From Demequina sp. NBRC 110054 (lineage in GTDB: Bacteria; Actinomycetota; Actinomycetes; Actinomycetales; Demequinaceae), in assembly GCF_002090115.1 (NCBI RefSeq), contig NZ_BBRK01000006.1, positions 1-64,000 of the forward strand: a DNA stretch of 64,000 nucleotides, written 5' to 3'. Below the pieces are notes generated by a model. The model had not been told where the DNA came from, did not search any database, and saw only the letters and a list, made by a program, of their open reading frames with translations. Position numbers and translations under genes: made by a program. Below are positions 19,765 to 28,485 of this stretch, piece by piece. Numbering within the stretch: the first letter of the stretch is position 1; each line of letters begins with the position of its first letter.

Positions 19765-21261
19765 TCACGGCAGCGGCGCCTCGCCGAGAGCGGTATCCGG
19801 CGCCTCGACCCGCATGTGATGCGGCTTCACGAAGAACGCCGTGAGCACGCTCGCGACGAGGATCGCGGCGGCGGGCAGCATGACGGTCTGGGACATCGCG
19901 ACGGAGAAGGGCTCGGCGAGCTCCTCGGGAAGCGTGAACGATCCCGAGATCTCGGTCGAGAACCCCTCTCCTCCCCCGCCCAGGTGCGCGGACAGGCGTC
20001 CCACGATCAGCGTCGCGACGGCCGCGGAGCCGATCACCGAGCCCACCTGTCGGGTCGCGTTGTAGACGCCCGATCCTGCCCCCGAGGACTGCGGCGGAAG
20101 GGCACGGTTGGCGGTCGTCGCGAGCGGCCCCCACGTGAACGCCGAGCCGACGCCGATCAGCAGCGACGCCCCGAGCAGCAGGACGATCGAGGCGCCGGGT
20201 CTCATGAGCACGGCATAGACCCATAGGCCCGCGGACATCATCACGGTGCCGGGCACGGCGAGCAGCCGCGGGTGGACCGTGTCGACCAGACGTCCCGAGA
20301 GCCGTGCGAGGAAGAGGGACATGAGCGCCGACGGCGCGGTCATGAGCGCGGCCTGCGTCGGGCTCATGCCGAGCACGATCTGGAAGAAGTACATGACCGG
20401 GATCATCATGCTCGTGACCGTGAAGCCGACGGCGATGACCGCGCCGTTCGCGATCGCGAAGTTGCGGTCGTGGAACAGCGACAGTGGCAGCAGCGGCTCC
20501 TTGCGCGTCCTCCCCTGCCACCACACGAAGACGGCGAGGCACGCGAGGCCGCCGACGATGCACAGCCACACCCACGGCGCCCAGTCCTTCGCCTGACCTT
20601 CCTGAAGCCCGAAGACGAGGCCGAACATGCCGAGTCCCGACAGCGCGACGCCGACCCAGTCGAACGAGTGCGAGTGCGTCTCGAGCGTCGGCACGAGGAA
20701 CCACGCGGCGACGAACGCAATGATGCCGATCGGCACGTTGACGATGAAGATCCATTCCCAGCCTGGACCGTCGACCAGGACGCCTCCCGCGAGCGGGCCC
20801 AGCAGGCCGGCGATGCCGGCGGTCGCGCCCCACAGTGCCATCGCGCTGCCGCGCCGGGCCGCGGGGAAGGTGCGGGTGATGACCGCCATCGTCTGCGGCG
20901 TCATGAGGCTCGCACCGAGGCCCTGGAACGCGCGCGCGGCGACGAGGTTGCCGATCGCGGAGCCCGGCAGCACGTCCGCAAGCCCGCAGAGAAGGGACGA
21001 CACGGTGAAGACCGCAAGGCCGATGAGATAGATCCGCCGGGGCCCGAACCGATCACCGAGCCTGCCGGTGATGAGGAGGGGCACCGCGTAGGTGAGCAGG
21101 TAGGCGCTCGTGACCCAGATGACCGCATTGGTGTCCACGCCGAGCGCGGACTGGATCGACGGGTTCGCGACCGTGACGATCGTCGTGTCGATGAGGATCA
21201 TGAAGAAGCCGAGGATCAGCGCCCACAGCGCGCGCCACGGATTCTGGACCTCTTCCAACAT
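19765..21261 (-). CDS. DHA2-family (EmrB/QacA) drug:H+ antiporter
   Basis: A 498-residue major facilitator with 14 predicted membrane helices. Motif A is visible as GRLGDRFGPRR, helix 1 has FFMILIDTTIVTVANPSI (motif D1 of DHA2), and the antiporter motif C appears as WGATAGIAGLLGPLAGG. Likely multidrug or toxic-compound efflux. ATG 21261 has GGAAGG upstream; the sequence before it lacks a membrane or signal character. Divergent from a GNAT gene. Confidence 0.9.
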   Translation of the reverse strand: MLEEVQNPWRALWALILGFFMILIDTTIVTVANPSIQSALGVDTNAVIWVTSAYLLTYAVPLLITGRLGDRFGPRRIYLIGLAVFTVSSLLCGLADVLPGSAIGNLVAARAFQGLGASLMTPQTMAVITRTFPAARRGSAMALWGATAGIAGLLGPLAGGVLVDGPGWEWIFIVNVPIGIIAFVAAWFLVPTLETHSHSFDWVGVALSGLGMFGLVFGLQEGQAKDWAPWVWLCIVGGLACLAVFVWWQGRTRKEPLLPLSLFHDRNFAIANGAVIAVGFTVTSMMIPVMYFFQIVLGMSPTQAALMTAPSALMSLFLARLSGRLVDTVHPRLLAVPGTVMMSAGLWVYAVLMRPGASIVLLLGASLLIGVGSAFTWGPLATTANRALPPQSSGAGSGVYNATRQVGSVIGSAAVATLIVGRLSAHLGGGGEGFSTEISGSFTLPEELAEPFSVAMSQTVMLPAAAILVASVLTAFFVKPHHMRVEAPDTALGEAPLP

Positions 21262-21358
21262 CCCCGCCTTCCCGCTGACCTTGCCCCTCGTCGACTCTAG
21301 ACCAGCGGGTCGCGGCCCAGGTGCCGCATGAGGGATCACCACCAGGCACAATGGCTCC

Positions 21359-21859
21359 ATGCAGAACCTCAGGATGCGGATGATGCGGGAGGAGGACGTC
21401 CCTGCGGTGACGTCCCTGAACCGAGGCGCGTCTCCCGCGGTCAACATCCTCACCGAGGAGGAGGTGTCTGCCCTGTTCGGGCTGTGCGACATCGCGCTCG
21501 TCGCGACCAACCGCGAGCGCCAGGTCCAGGCGTTCCTGCTGTCGCTCGCCCCCGGGCAGCCCTACGAGTCCGAGAACTACCAGTGGTTCGAGAGCCGCGG
21601 CATCCGCCACCAGTACATCGACCGCATCGTCGTGTCCCCGTCGGCCAAGGGCACCGGCATCGGCCGCGCGCTGTACGAGTCGGTGTTCGAGCGGGCACGC
21701 GAGCGCGGCGCCAACGAGGTGAGCTGCGAGGTCAACACCGAGCCCGCGAACCCCGGCTCCCTCGCGTTCCACGAGCGGCTCGGGTTCCGGCTGCTCGCGG
21801 AGCAGTGGACCAAGGGCGACACGGTGAAGGTCGCGCTCCTCGCGCGCTCCGTCTACTGA
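21359..21859 (+). CDS. GNAT-family acetyltransferase
   Basis: A 166-residue GNAT protein: motif A VVSPSAKGTGIGRALYE (about 99-115) binds acetyl-CoA, and the C-terminal half has NPGSLAFHERLGF typical of motif B. Similar to the COG3818 group; substrate unknown. CACAAT (21347-21352) is followed by 6 nt and ATG, the same arrangement as at 17930, so the mRNA is probably leaderless. Confidence 0.85.
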   Translation: MQNLRMRMMREEDVPAVTSLNRGASPAVNILTEEEVSALFGLCDIALVATNRERQVQAFLLSLAPGQPYESENYQWFESRGIRHQYIDRIVVSPSAKGTGIGRALYESVFERARERGANEVSCEVNTEPANPGSLAFHERLGFRLLAEQWTKGDTVKVALLARSVY

Positions 21860-21869
21860 GTCCCGCGCG

Positions 21870-22478
21870 CTACAGGACGCGGCACTCCCACACGCCGACG
21901 AAGTGATCGCCGGAGTCGGGGTCGGCGACGTCGAACGTGCCTGAATCGAGGCCGTCGCTCACCGTGACGATGCCCGCACCCTGGATCGCCTTGCCGCTCG
22001 CGTCGAGGAAGGTCACGACGCCGTCATACGTTCCCGCGTCGTCGACGTCCTGGGGGACGCCGAGCGTCGCGGTGGCCACTCCCTCCGCGACCGCGAGGTC
22101 CTGGACCACGATCGCGAGGCCGCCGTGCGTCTCGGGGTCGCCGCAGTCCGCCGTCACGAGCGGGTCGTCATCGACGGCCCGGGAGGCCTCGACGCGCACC
22201 CCGATCGGCTGACCGTCGGACTGGCGCACCCCCTCGATCACGGCCGTCACGGGGCCGCGGCGGATCGACGCCATCGGTGTGGCGGCTCCTGGAGAGACCG
22301 AGGGATCGACCGAGGGGACGGGATCGGCCGCGACGGGCGCGGACGCGTCGCTCGACTGCACGACATTCGTCGGCAGGGAATCGGTGGACAGCGCGGAGTC
22401 CTCGGGAGGAGCGCTTGCGCATCCTGCGAGGGTGAACGCGAGCGCGGCCGCTGCCAGCGTGGCCGTCACCTCGCGCAT
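21870..22478 (-). CDS. Lipoprotein of unknown function
   Basis: 202 residues with a lipoprotein signal (MREVTATL, hydrophobic Ala/Leu core, lipobox TLAGC), a 60-residue Ser/Pro/Asp linker, and a beta-rich C-terminal domain with two cysteines (ADCGDPE and the final WECRVL) that could pair outside the cell. No recognised family. GGGAGAGG precedes ATG 22478. Confidence 0.7.
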   Translation of the reverse strand: MREVTATLAAAALAFTLAGCASAPPEDSALSTDSLPTNVVQSSDASAPVAADPVPSVDPSVSPGAATPMASIRRGPVTAVIEGVRQSDGQPIGVRVEASRAVDDDPLVTADCGDPETHGGLAIVVQDLAVAEGVATATLGVPQDVDDAGTYDGVVTFLDASGKAIQGAGIVTVSDGLDSGTFDVADPDSGDHFVGVWECRVL

Positions 22479-22499
22479 GGGCCCTCTCCCGTCGCTCAC

Positions 22500-22517
22500 G
22501 GGGCGCTCCGACGCCCC
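22500..22517 (-). terminator. hairpin after the DUF2233 lipoprotein gene
   Basis: GGGGCG-CTCCGA-CGCCCC, a 6-bp GC stem 94 bp past the stop of the upstream minus-strand gene and just before the next lipoprotein gene. Either a terminator or part of the next gene's leader. Confidence 0.35.
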
Positions 22518-22611
22518 GTCTACGACAGTTGTACCGCGACCGGGGGTGGCGTGTCGATGACATTGGTCACACCGGCGAGTCGCGTCATCCGGGGACGCCG
22601 TCCCGAACCGT

Positions 22612-23487
22612 TCAGTCCACCCTCGTCGCGGCGATGATCCCTGCGTACGGCTGGAGGATCAGGTCGAGGTCGCGGTCGGCGCCCTCGGCCCACAGGCCCG
22701 AGATCTGGCCATCGAGATAGAGGGCGTTCGGCGCCCCGAGCCCGTCCCTGAACATGCGTGCGAAGGTGTCGAGGTTGACCACGTCGTCCGAGATCGCGAG
22801 ATACACGATGCCGCCGTCCTCGGACACCCCGACGCCGCTGCGATAGGCGACGTTGGACGAGCCGGGGGTGAACTCGGGATGGATCTCGCCGTCGAGCACG
22901 AGCGCAGGCCCGGACTGGGTCGCCTGGACCACTCCCGCGGGATCGTACGCGGTCGAGTCCACGACCTCGGCGGTGCCGTCGTCCAGGACCGCGAAGACGC
23001 CGTTGGGCTTGAGGTGGAAGTTCCCGTAGCCGTCGTTGAGGTTGAGACCGACGAGCTGCTCGCCGTCGGAGACGAGCAGGCCGCCCGGAGTGTAGGTCTC
23101 GGTGAAGATGCCGGCGTTGGTGAGGACGTCGCCGTCGACCTCCGCCAGGTAGGTGCCGCCTGGCTCGCCGTCCCAGACCACGCGGATGTCCCACTCGGAC
23201 AGGTCGAGCTCGGCGACGGCGAACTCGAGCCCCTCGAACTCGTAGGGCTGGACGGCGGAATCGGGGTCGACACCGTCCTCGACCGGGTCCTGGGCGCTCG
23301 AGGTGGCCGAGGGCGACGGAGAGGACGACGGAGAGGACGATGCGGTGGCGGTGCTCTCGCTCGACGCGTCGGTCGTGTCGGCGCCGTCCGTCCCGGAGCA
23401 CGCGGCGAGCAGCAGCACGACGGCACCGAGCGCCGCGACCCGGCCGTGCAGGGGCCGGCGGGACACGATCGTGAGGGGCGAACGCAT
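22612..23487 (-). CDS. Lipoprotein with phosphodiester glycosidase (NAGPA/DUF2233) domain
   Basis: 291 residues: lipoprotein signal with lipobox LLAAC near residue 30, a Ser/Thr/Asp linker to ~75, then a NAGPA-like domain with the family landmarks NAGIF..., TPGGLLVSDGE, GYGNFHLKPNGVF and YLDGQISGLW. Relatives of this fold remove phosphodiester-linked sugars; the bacterial substrate is unknown. TAGGCT (23495-23500) is 7 nt before ATG 23487. The linker carries a GGACGATGCG copy (23335-23344). Confidence 0.75.
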   Translation of the reverse strand: MRSPLTIVSRRPLHGRVAALGAVVLLLAACSGTDGADTTDASSESTATASSSPSSSPSPSATSSAQDPVEDGVDPDSAVQPYEFEGLEFAVAELDLSEWDIRVVWDGEPGGTYLAEVDGDVLTNAGIFTETYTPGGLLVSDGEQLVGLNLNDGYGNFHLKPNGVFAVLDDGTAEVVDSTAYDPAGVVQATQSGPALVLDGEIHPEFTPGSSNVAYRSGVGVSEDGGIVYLAISDDVVNLDTFARMFRDGLGAPNALYLDGQISGLWAEGADRDLDLILQPYAGIIAATRVD

Positions 23488-23643
23488 GGCGCACAGCCTA
23501 GGCGGTCGGCGGTCGCGTCGAACGCGCCGGGGCGAGCGCGACGATGGCCGGGGAACAGATCGAACGCGTCACGGGTTTGACCGCATGGACGCCGTGGTCG
23601 CGGTCAGGCTCCGCGACCGCGAGCGCCACTGAGGAGACAGACA

Positions 23644-25077
23644 GTGAGCGACTCGACGCACCGGTACGACCCCCACCGCTCCCCCCTCGCGCGCTCCGAT
23701 GCGTTCGTGTTCTTCGGGGCCACCGGGGACCTCGCCCGCAAGCAGATCTTCCCCGCACTGCTGGCGATGGTGAGGGACGGCACCCTCGACGTCCCCATCG
23801 TCGGCGTCGCCTCCTCCGGATGGACGGTCGACGACCTCAAGGCGCGCGTCCGCGAGTCCGTCGGCTCCTCAGCCTCCCGACACCCCGAGGCCTTCGCGCG
23901 ACTGCTCGAGCTGCTGCGCTACGTCGACGGCGACTACCGGGACGCCGCGACCTTCGACGCCCTGCGGCGTGCGCTCGGCGACGCGACCCGCCCGACCCAC
24001 TACCTCGCGATCCCGCCCGCGCTGTTCGGCACCGTGGTCGAGGGCCTCGCGGCCGCAGGCCTCCACGAGGACGCGCGCGTCGTGGTGGAGAAGCCCTTCG
24101 GGCGCGACCTCGAGACGGCGGTCGAGCTGGATGCGATCATCTCCTCGGCCTTCCCCGAGCAGTCGGTGTTCCGGATCGATCACTTCCTGGGCAAGGAGGA
24201 GATCATGAACCTCCTCTACTTCCGCTTCGCCAACGCGCTCGTCGAGCCCGTCTGGAACCGCGACAGGATCGCGAGCGTGCAGGTCACCGTAGCGGAGGAC
24301 TTCGGCGTCCAGGGGCGCGGCGCGTTCTACGAGTCGGCGGGCGCGCTGCGCGACGTGGTCGAGAACCACATGTTCCAGATGGTCGCGCTGCTCGCGATGG
24401 AGGCTCCCGCCTACCAGGGCTACAAGGCCGTCCACGACGCCAAGGTCGCCGTGTTCAAGGCGATGCGCCCCCTCACGCGGGAGGACATCGTGCGCGGGCA
24501 GTTCGAGGGATATCGCGACGAGCCCGGCGTCGCGCCCGACTCCGACGTCGAGACGTTCGCCGCGGTGCGGCTGTGGATCGACTCGTGGCGCTGGGCCGGC
24601 GTGCCCTGGTACCTGCGCACGGGCAAGCATCTGCCGACGAAGGCCGCCGAGGTCGTGGTCGAGTTCAAGCGTCCCCCGCAGCAGCTGTTCGACGACGCGC
24701 TGAGCGGCGCCGACCGACCCAACTACCTGCGCTTCCGGCTCTCCCCCGTGCCGCAGATCGCCCTCGCCGCGCGGGTGAAGACCCCCGGCGAGGAGTTCCG
24801 CGGCAGCCAGCAGGAGCTGCGCGTGCATGTGGATCCCGCATCCGACAGGCCCGCGTACGCCCGCCTCCTGTCGGATGCGCTGCGCGGCGACCCCTCGCTC
24901 TTCACCCAGGAGGAGTCGATCGAGGCCGCATGGCGTGTGGTCGACGCGGTGCTCGACGATCACGCCCCCGCGGTCACGTACCCGCGCGGGAGCTGGGGTC
25001 CCGCCGAGGCCGACGATCTGATCGCTGCGCACACCACCTGGATGAACCCCACCACCGATGAAGGAGACGACGCATGA
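23644..25077 (+). CDS. zwf: Glucose-6-phosphate 1-dehydrogenase
   Basis: Oxidises glucose 6-phosphate to 6-phosphogluconolactone, first step of the oxidative pentose phosphate pathway. The 477-residue protein has the coenzyme motif GATGDLA (25-31), EKPFGRD (149-155) and the catalytic RIDHFLGKE (177-185). GTG 23644 is preceded by GAGGAGA. It overlaps gnd by 4 nt (ATGA). The leader contains an 8-bp hairpin (GGTCGCGG/CCGCGACC) of unknown role. Confidence 0.97.
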   Translation: MSDSTHRYDPHRSPLARSDAFVFFGATGDLARKQIFPALLAMVRDGTLDVPIVGVASSGWTVDDLKARVRESVGSSASRHPEAFARLLELLRYVDGDYRDAATFDALRRALGDATRPTHYLAIPPALFGTVVEGLAAAGLHEDARVVVEKPFGRDLETAVELDAIISSAFPEQSVFRIDHFLGKEEIMNLLYFRFANALVEPVWNRDRIASVQVTVAEDFGVQGRGAFYESAGALRDVVENHMFQMVALLAMEAPAYQGYKAVHDAKVAVFKAMRPLTREDIVRGQFEGYRDEPGVAPDSDVETFAAVRLWIDSWRWAGVPWYLRTGKHLPTKAAEVVVEFKRPPQQLFDDALSGADRPNYLRFRLSPVPQIALAARVKTPGEEFRGSQQELRVHVDPASDRPAYARLLSDALRGDPSLFTQEESIEAAWRVVDAVLDDHAPAVTYPRGSWGPAEADDLIAAHTTWMNPTTDEGDDA

Positions 25078-26117
25078 CCACCGACACCCCCCTGCAGCTC
25101 GGCATGATCGGCCTCGGCCGGATGGGCGCCGGCCTCACGCGGCGCCTGCTCGCCGACGGACACACGGTGGCGGTGCACGACGTCTCGGCCGACGCGGTCG
25201 ACGCGCTCGCCGCCGAAGGCGCGGCGCCCGCGCACGACCTCCCCGCGCTCGTGGCCGCCCTGGACGCTCCCCGCGCCGTGTGGGTCATGGTGCCCGCGGG
25301 CGAGATCACCGAGGACGTCATCGGTCGGCTCGCCGACGTGCTCGAGCCCGGCGACGCGATCATCGACGGCGGCAACTCGTACTACCGCGACGACCTTCGC
25401 CACGCCGCGGAGCTCGCCGCGAAGGGCATCTCCTTCGTGGACGTCGGCACCTCGGGCGGCGTGTGGGGCGCCGAGCGCGGCTTCTCGCTCATGATTGGAG
25501 GCGACGACGCGACGGTGGGACGCCTCACGCCGATCTTCCGCACCCTCGCGCCCGGCGTCGAGGCCGCCGCACGCACGCACGGCAAGGATGGCAAGCTCGA
25601 GCCCGGCGAGGAGGGCTGGCTGCACTGCGGGCCTGTCGGCGCGGGCCACTTCGTGAAGATGGTGCACAACGGCATCGAGTACGGGCTCATGGCCGCGTAC
25701 GCCGAGGGATTCAACATCCTCAAGGCGGCCAACGCGGGAGTTCCCGGCAGCGCCGCGCATGAGGCGCAGACCGCCCCGATGTCGAACCCCGAGTACTACC
25801 AGTACGACTTCAAGGTGGACGAGGTCGCCGAGGTGTGGCGTCGCGGCTCCGTCGTCGGGTCGTGGCTGCTCGACCTCACCGCCGACGCCCTCCACGCCTC
25901 CCCCGAGCTCTCCGAGTTCTCGGGCGAGGTCGCCGACTCGGGCGAGGGGCGCTGGACCTCGATCGCCGCGATCGACGAGGGTGTGCCCACCCCCGTGCTC
26001 ACGACCGCGCTGTACTCGCGGTTCGCCTCGCGCGATCTCGACGCCTACGCCGAGAAGGTCCTGAGCGCGATGCGCAAGGGCTTCGGCGGGCACGTCGAGA
26101 AGCCGACCGGCGAGTAG
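25074..26117 (+). CDS. gnd: 6-phosphogluconate dehydrogenase, decarboxylating (short NAD-type)
   Basis: Converts 6-phosphogluconate to ribulose 5-phosphate with CO2 release. At 347 residues it belongs to the shorter GndA/YqeC class rather than the 470-residue class. It has the nucleotide motif GLGRMG (13-18), DGGNSYYRDD, the catalytic-site HFVKMVHNGIEYG and the SRFASRD C-terminal motif. Translationally coupled to zwf. Confidence 0.95.
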   Translation: MTTDTPLQLGMIGLGRMGAGLTRRLLADGHTVAVHDVSADAVDALAAEGAAPAHDLPALVAALDAPRAVWVMVPAGEITEDVIGRLADVLEPGDAIIDGGNSYYRDDLRHAAELAAKGISFVDVGTSGGVWGAERGFSLMIGGDDATVGRLTPIFRTLAPGVEAAARTHGKDGKLEPGEEGWLHCGPVGAGHFVKMVHNGIEYGLMAAYAEGFNILKAANAGVPGSAAHEAQTAPMSNPEYYQYDFKVDEVAEVWRRGSVVGSWLLDLTADALHASPELSEFSGEVADSGEGRWTSIAAIDEGVPTPVLTTALYSRFASRDLDAYAEKVLSAMRKGFGGHVEKPTGE

Positions 26118-26160
26118 CCGAGGTCCAGGGCGCGGGATCCGCCCCGCACACCACGTGCCT

Positions 26161-26187
26161 CGCGTCGGGGCGCGCTGCCCCGACGCG
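26161..26187 (+). terminator. zwf-gnd terminator hairpin
   Basis: CGCGTCGGGGC-GCGCT-GCCCCGACGCG, a perfect 11-bp stem with a 5-nt loop, 43 nt past the gnd stop. No T-run. The rest of the 302-bp spacer to the next gene (26188-26419) holds a possible -10 TAGCCT near 26235 and the AAGGAG of the next gene, and no ORF I would support. Confidence 0.75.
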
Positions 26188-26419
26188 TCCACCCGCCTCG
26201 GCGCTCACCCCTCGCGAGCGGGAACGGTCCGACTTAGCCTGGTGCTCACGAGACGCGACACAGTCCTGGGACCCTTGTCCCGCGCGAAGCAGCCCAGCCA
26301 AAGGCAAACTTCAGGTAAAGGACGGGTCCCCGGGAGTCTGCCTGTCCTCGCCGCGACAGCGGCCACACCGGCACCGCCACCTCAGGCACCGCCGTACACC
26401 TGACGACGAAGGAGTCCAC

Positions 26420-28333
26420 GTGAGCACCACTGCCCCGACTCAGCTGCTTGCCGACGTCGACCTCGCACCCGAGGTCCGCGCGGCGCTCGAGGCGAGCCCC
26501 CGCGTGACGATCCCCGCCACGCGCGAGGAGCTGTACCGGATCGCCCTCGGACCGGAGGGCGGCCCCGTCTTCTCGGTCGACTACGACGTCAACGGCACGC
26601 CCGTGACCGAGGCCACGGTGACCCGCTGCCGCAACGGCATCGCGGTGAACTACCCCGAGGACTACATGCGGCGCCGCGACCCCAAGTGCATGGTGATCGC
26701 CGACGACCGTCCCACCGACAAGACCCGCTACGCGGACCGCTTCGGCGAGTCCTTCGACCGCGTGCGCATGGAGACGATGCAGTGGCTGGGCGAGCAGGAG
26801 CTCGTGGTCGTGCCGTTCAAGGCCGGTGGCCTCACCTACGGCTCGCCCTCGCTCGCGATCGTGCCCGCCAGCTCGGCGTTCTTCGCGCTCGCGCTGGTCG
26901 ACCTGCAGGGCTGGACGACGTTCGAGGAGATCGGCACCTTCAGCCCGCGCTCGATCCTCTACGTCGCGCCGCCCTTCCGCCACACCCACTTCGACGGCAA
27001 GCAGGTCGTCGTCCACGACCGCACCGAGACGCTCCACGAGATCTTCGCGTACAACCTGTACCCGGGCCCGAGCGCCAAGAAGGGCGTCTTCTCCGTGCTG
27101 CTCGACATCGGCGAGGAGGAGCGCTGGATCACGGCGCACGCCTCGTCCGTGCGCGTCACCACGCCGTACGACAACGACACTGTGATCATGCACGAGGGCG
27201 CCTCGGGCGGCGGCAAGTCCGAGATGTGCCAGGACCTGCGCCGCGAGGACGACGGCCGCATCCTCGTCGGCCGCAACGTCGTGACCCAGGAGGACTACCG
27301 CATCACGCTGTCGGAGACCTCCGAGCTCTCCCCCGTGACCGACGACATGACGCTGTGCTACCCGTCGATCCAGGACGGCTCGGGACGCATGGTCGTCGCC
27401 GACGCCGAGGACGGCTGGTTCGTGCGGGTGGACGGCCTCACCGAGTACGGCAACGAGCCGCACTTCGAGCAGGCCGTGATCCACCCCGAGGAGCCGCTGG
27501 TCTTCTTCAGCATCGACGGCGTGCCCGACGCGACCGCGCTGCCGTGGGAGCACACGCCCGACTCGAACGGGAAGCCCTGCTCGAACCCGCGTGTGGTGAT
27601 CTCCCGCAAGAACATCCGGAACATCGTCAACGAGCCCGAGCCCGTCGACGTCCGCACGTTCGGCGTCCGCATGCCCGCGTGTACGGAGGACAACCCCACG
27701 TACGGGATCATGGGCCTCACGCACTTCGTGCCGCCGGCCATCGCGTGGATGTGGCGCATCATCGCGCCGCGCGGCGACAAGAACCCCTCGATCGGCGAGC
27801 ACGCGGACGCGGTGAAGAAGCTCGAGCACGGCGGCATGGTGTCCGAGGGCGTCGGCTCGTACTGGCCGTTCTCGACCGGCACCAAGGTCGCGGCCGCGAA
27901 CCTGCTGATGGAGCAGATCGTCACCTACGACCGCACCCGCTACGTGCTCGTTCCCAACCAGCACATCGGCGCGTACAAGGTCGGCTTCTCGGCCGAGTGG
28001 CTCACCCGCGAGTGGCTGGCCCGCAAGGGCGGCGGCCGCATGCGCGTGGACCAGCTCGAGGCCGCCCGCTGCCCGCTGTTCGGCTACAGCCCCAAGGAGA
28101 TCACGCTCGACGGACAGCCCATCCGTCAGACCCTGCTGCGTCCCGAGATGCAGTCGGCGGTCGGCGAGGCCGCATACGACGCGGGCTGCCAGATCCTCAC
28201 CGGGTTCTTCAAGTCCGAGCTCGAGCAGTACCTCACCGATGACCTTCACCCGCTCGCGCGTCAGATCATCGAGACCTGCATGAACGACGGCACCGTCGCG
28301 GACTACGAGAAGCTCACGCCGATGTTCCTGTGA
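26420..28333 (+). CDS. DUF4914-family protein with PEPCK/HPr-kinase-like P-loop
   Basis: A 637-residue cytosolic protein I recognise as DUF4914. The key motif is HEGASGGGKSEM (258-269): G260-x-S-G-x-G-K266-S267, a Walker A that resembles HPr kinase and PEP carboxykinase more than classic ATPases. Other landmarks are VTDDM near 305, WEHTPDSNGKPCSNPRV near 395 and the highly conserved-looking GVGSYWPFSTGTKVAAANLL near 475. It therefore probably binds and uses a nucleotide; the substrate is unknown. GTG 26420 follows AAGGAG. It stands alone downstream of zwf-gnd, so a link with central carbon metabolism is only suggestive. Confidence 0.75.
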   Translation: MSTTAPTQLLADVDLAPEVRAALEASPRVTIPATREELYRIALGPEGGPVFSVDYDVNGTPVTEATVTRCRNGIAVNYPEDYMRRRDPKCMVIADDRPTDKTRYADRFGESFDRVRMETMQWLGEQELVVVPFKAGGLTYGSPSLAIVPASSAFFALALVDLQGWTTFEEIGTFSPRSILYVAPPFRHTHFDGKQVVVHDRTETLHEIFAYNLYPGPSAKKGVFSVLLDIGEEERWITAHASSVRVTTPYDNDTVIMHEGASGGGKSEMCQDLRREDDGRILVGRNVVTQEDYRITLSETSELSPVTDDMTLCYPSIQDGSGRMVVADAEDGWFVRVDGLTEYGNEPHFEQAVIHPEEPLVFFSIDGVPDATALPWEHTPDSNGKPCSNPRVVISRKNIRNIVNEPEPVDVRTFGVRMPACTEDNPTYGIMGLTHFVPPAIAWMWRIIAPRGDKNPSIGEHADAVKKLEHGGMVSEGVGSYWPFSTGTKVAAANLLMEQIVTYDRTRYVLVPNQHIGAYKVGFSAEWLTREWLARKGGGRMRVDQLEAARCPLFGYSPKEITLDGQPIRQTLLRPEMQSAVGEAAYDAGCQILTGFFKSELEQYLTDDLHPLARQIIETCMNDGTVADYEKLTPMFL

Positions 28334-28485
28334 CGCGGACTCTGTCGCTCGCGATGCCGGCTCACCGGCCTTCGGGCGCCTGACGGCCGTCCGCCCCGCT
28401 CACCGCCCTGTCGCGGGACTACGCTGGAAGAACAGCGTGATCCTGCGGCAGGGCGGTCGTGCTTCGGCCGCCGAGGAGGTGTCCG

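Noticed and set aside
26245-28250. Long minus-strand ORF opposite the DUF4914 gene
   Set aside because: Typical high-GC antisense shadow with Arg/Ala/Val/Leu/His composition; the plus-strand protein has clear motifs.
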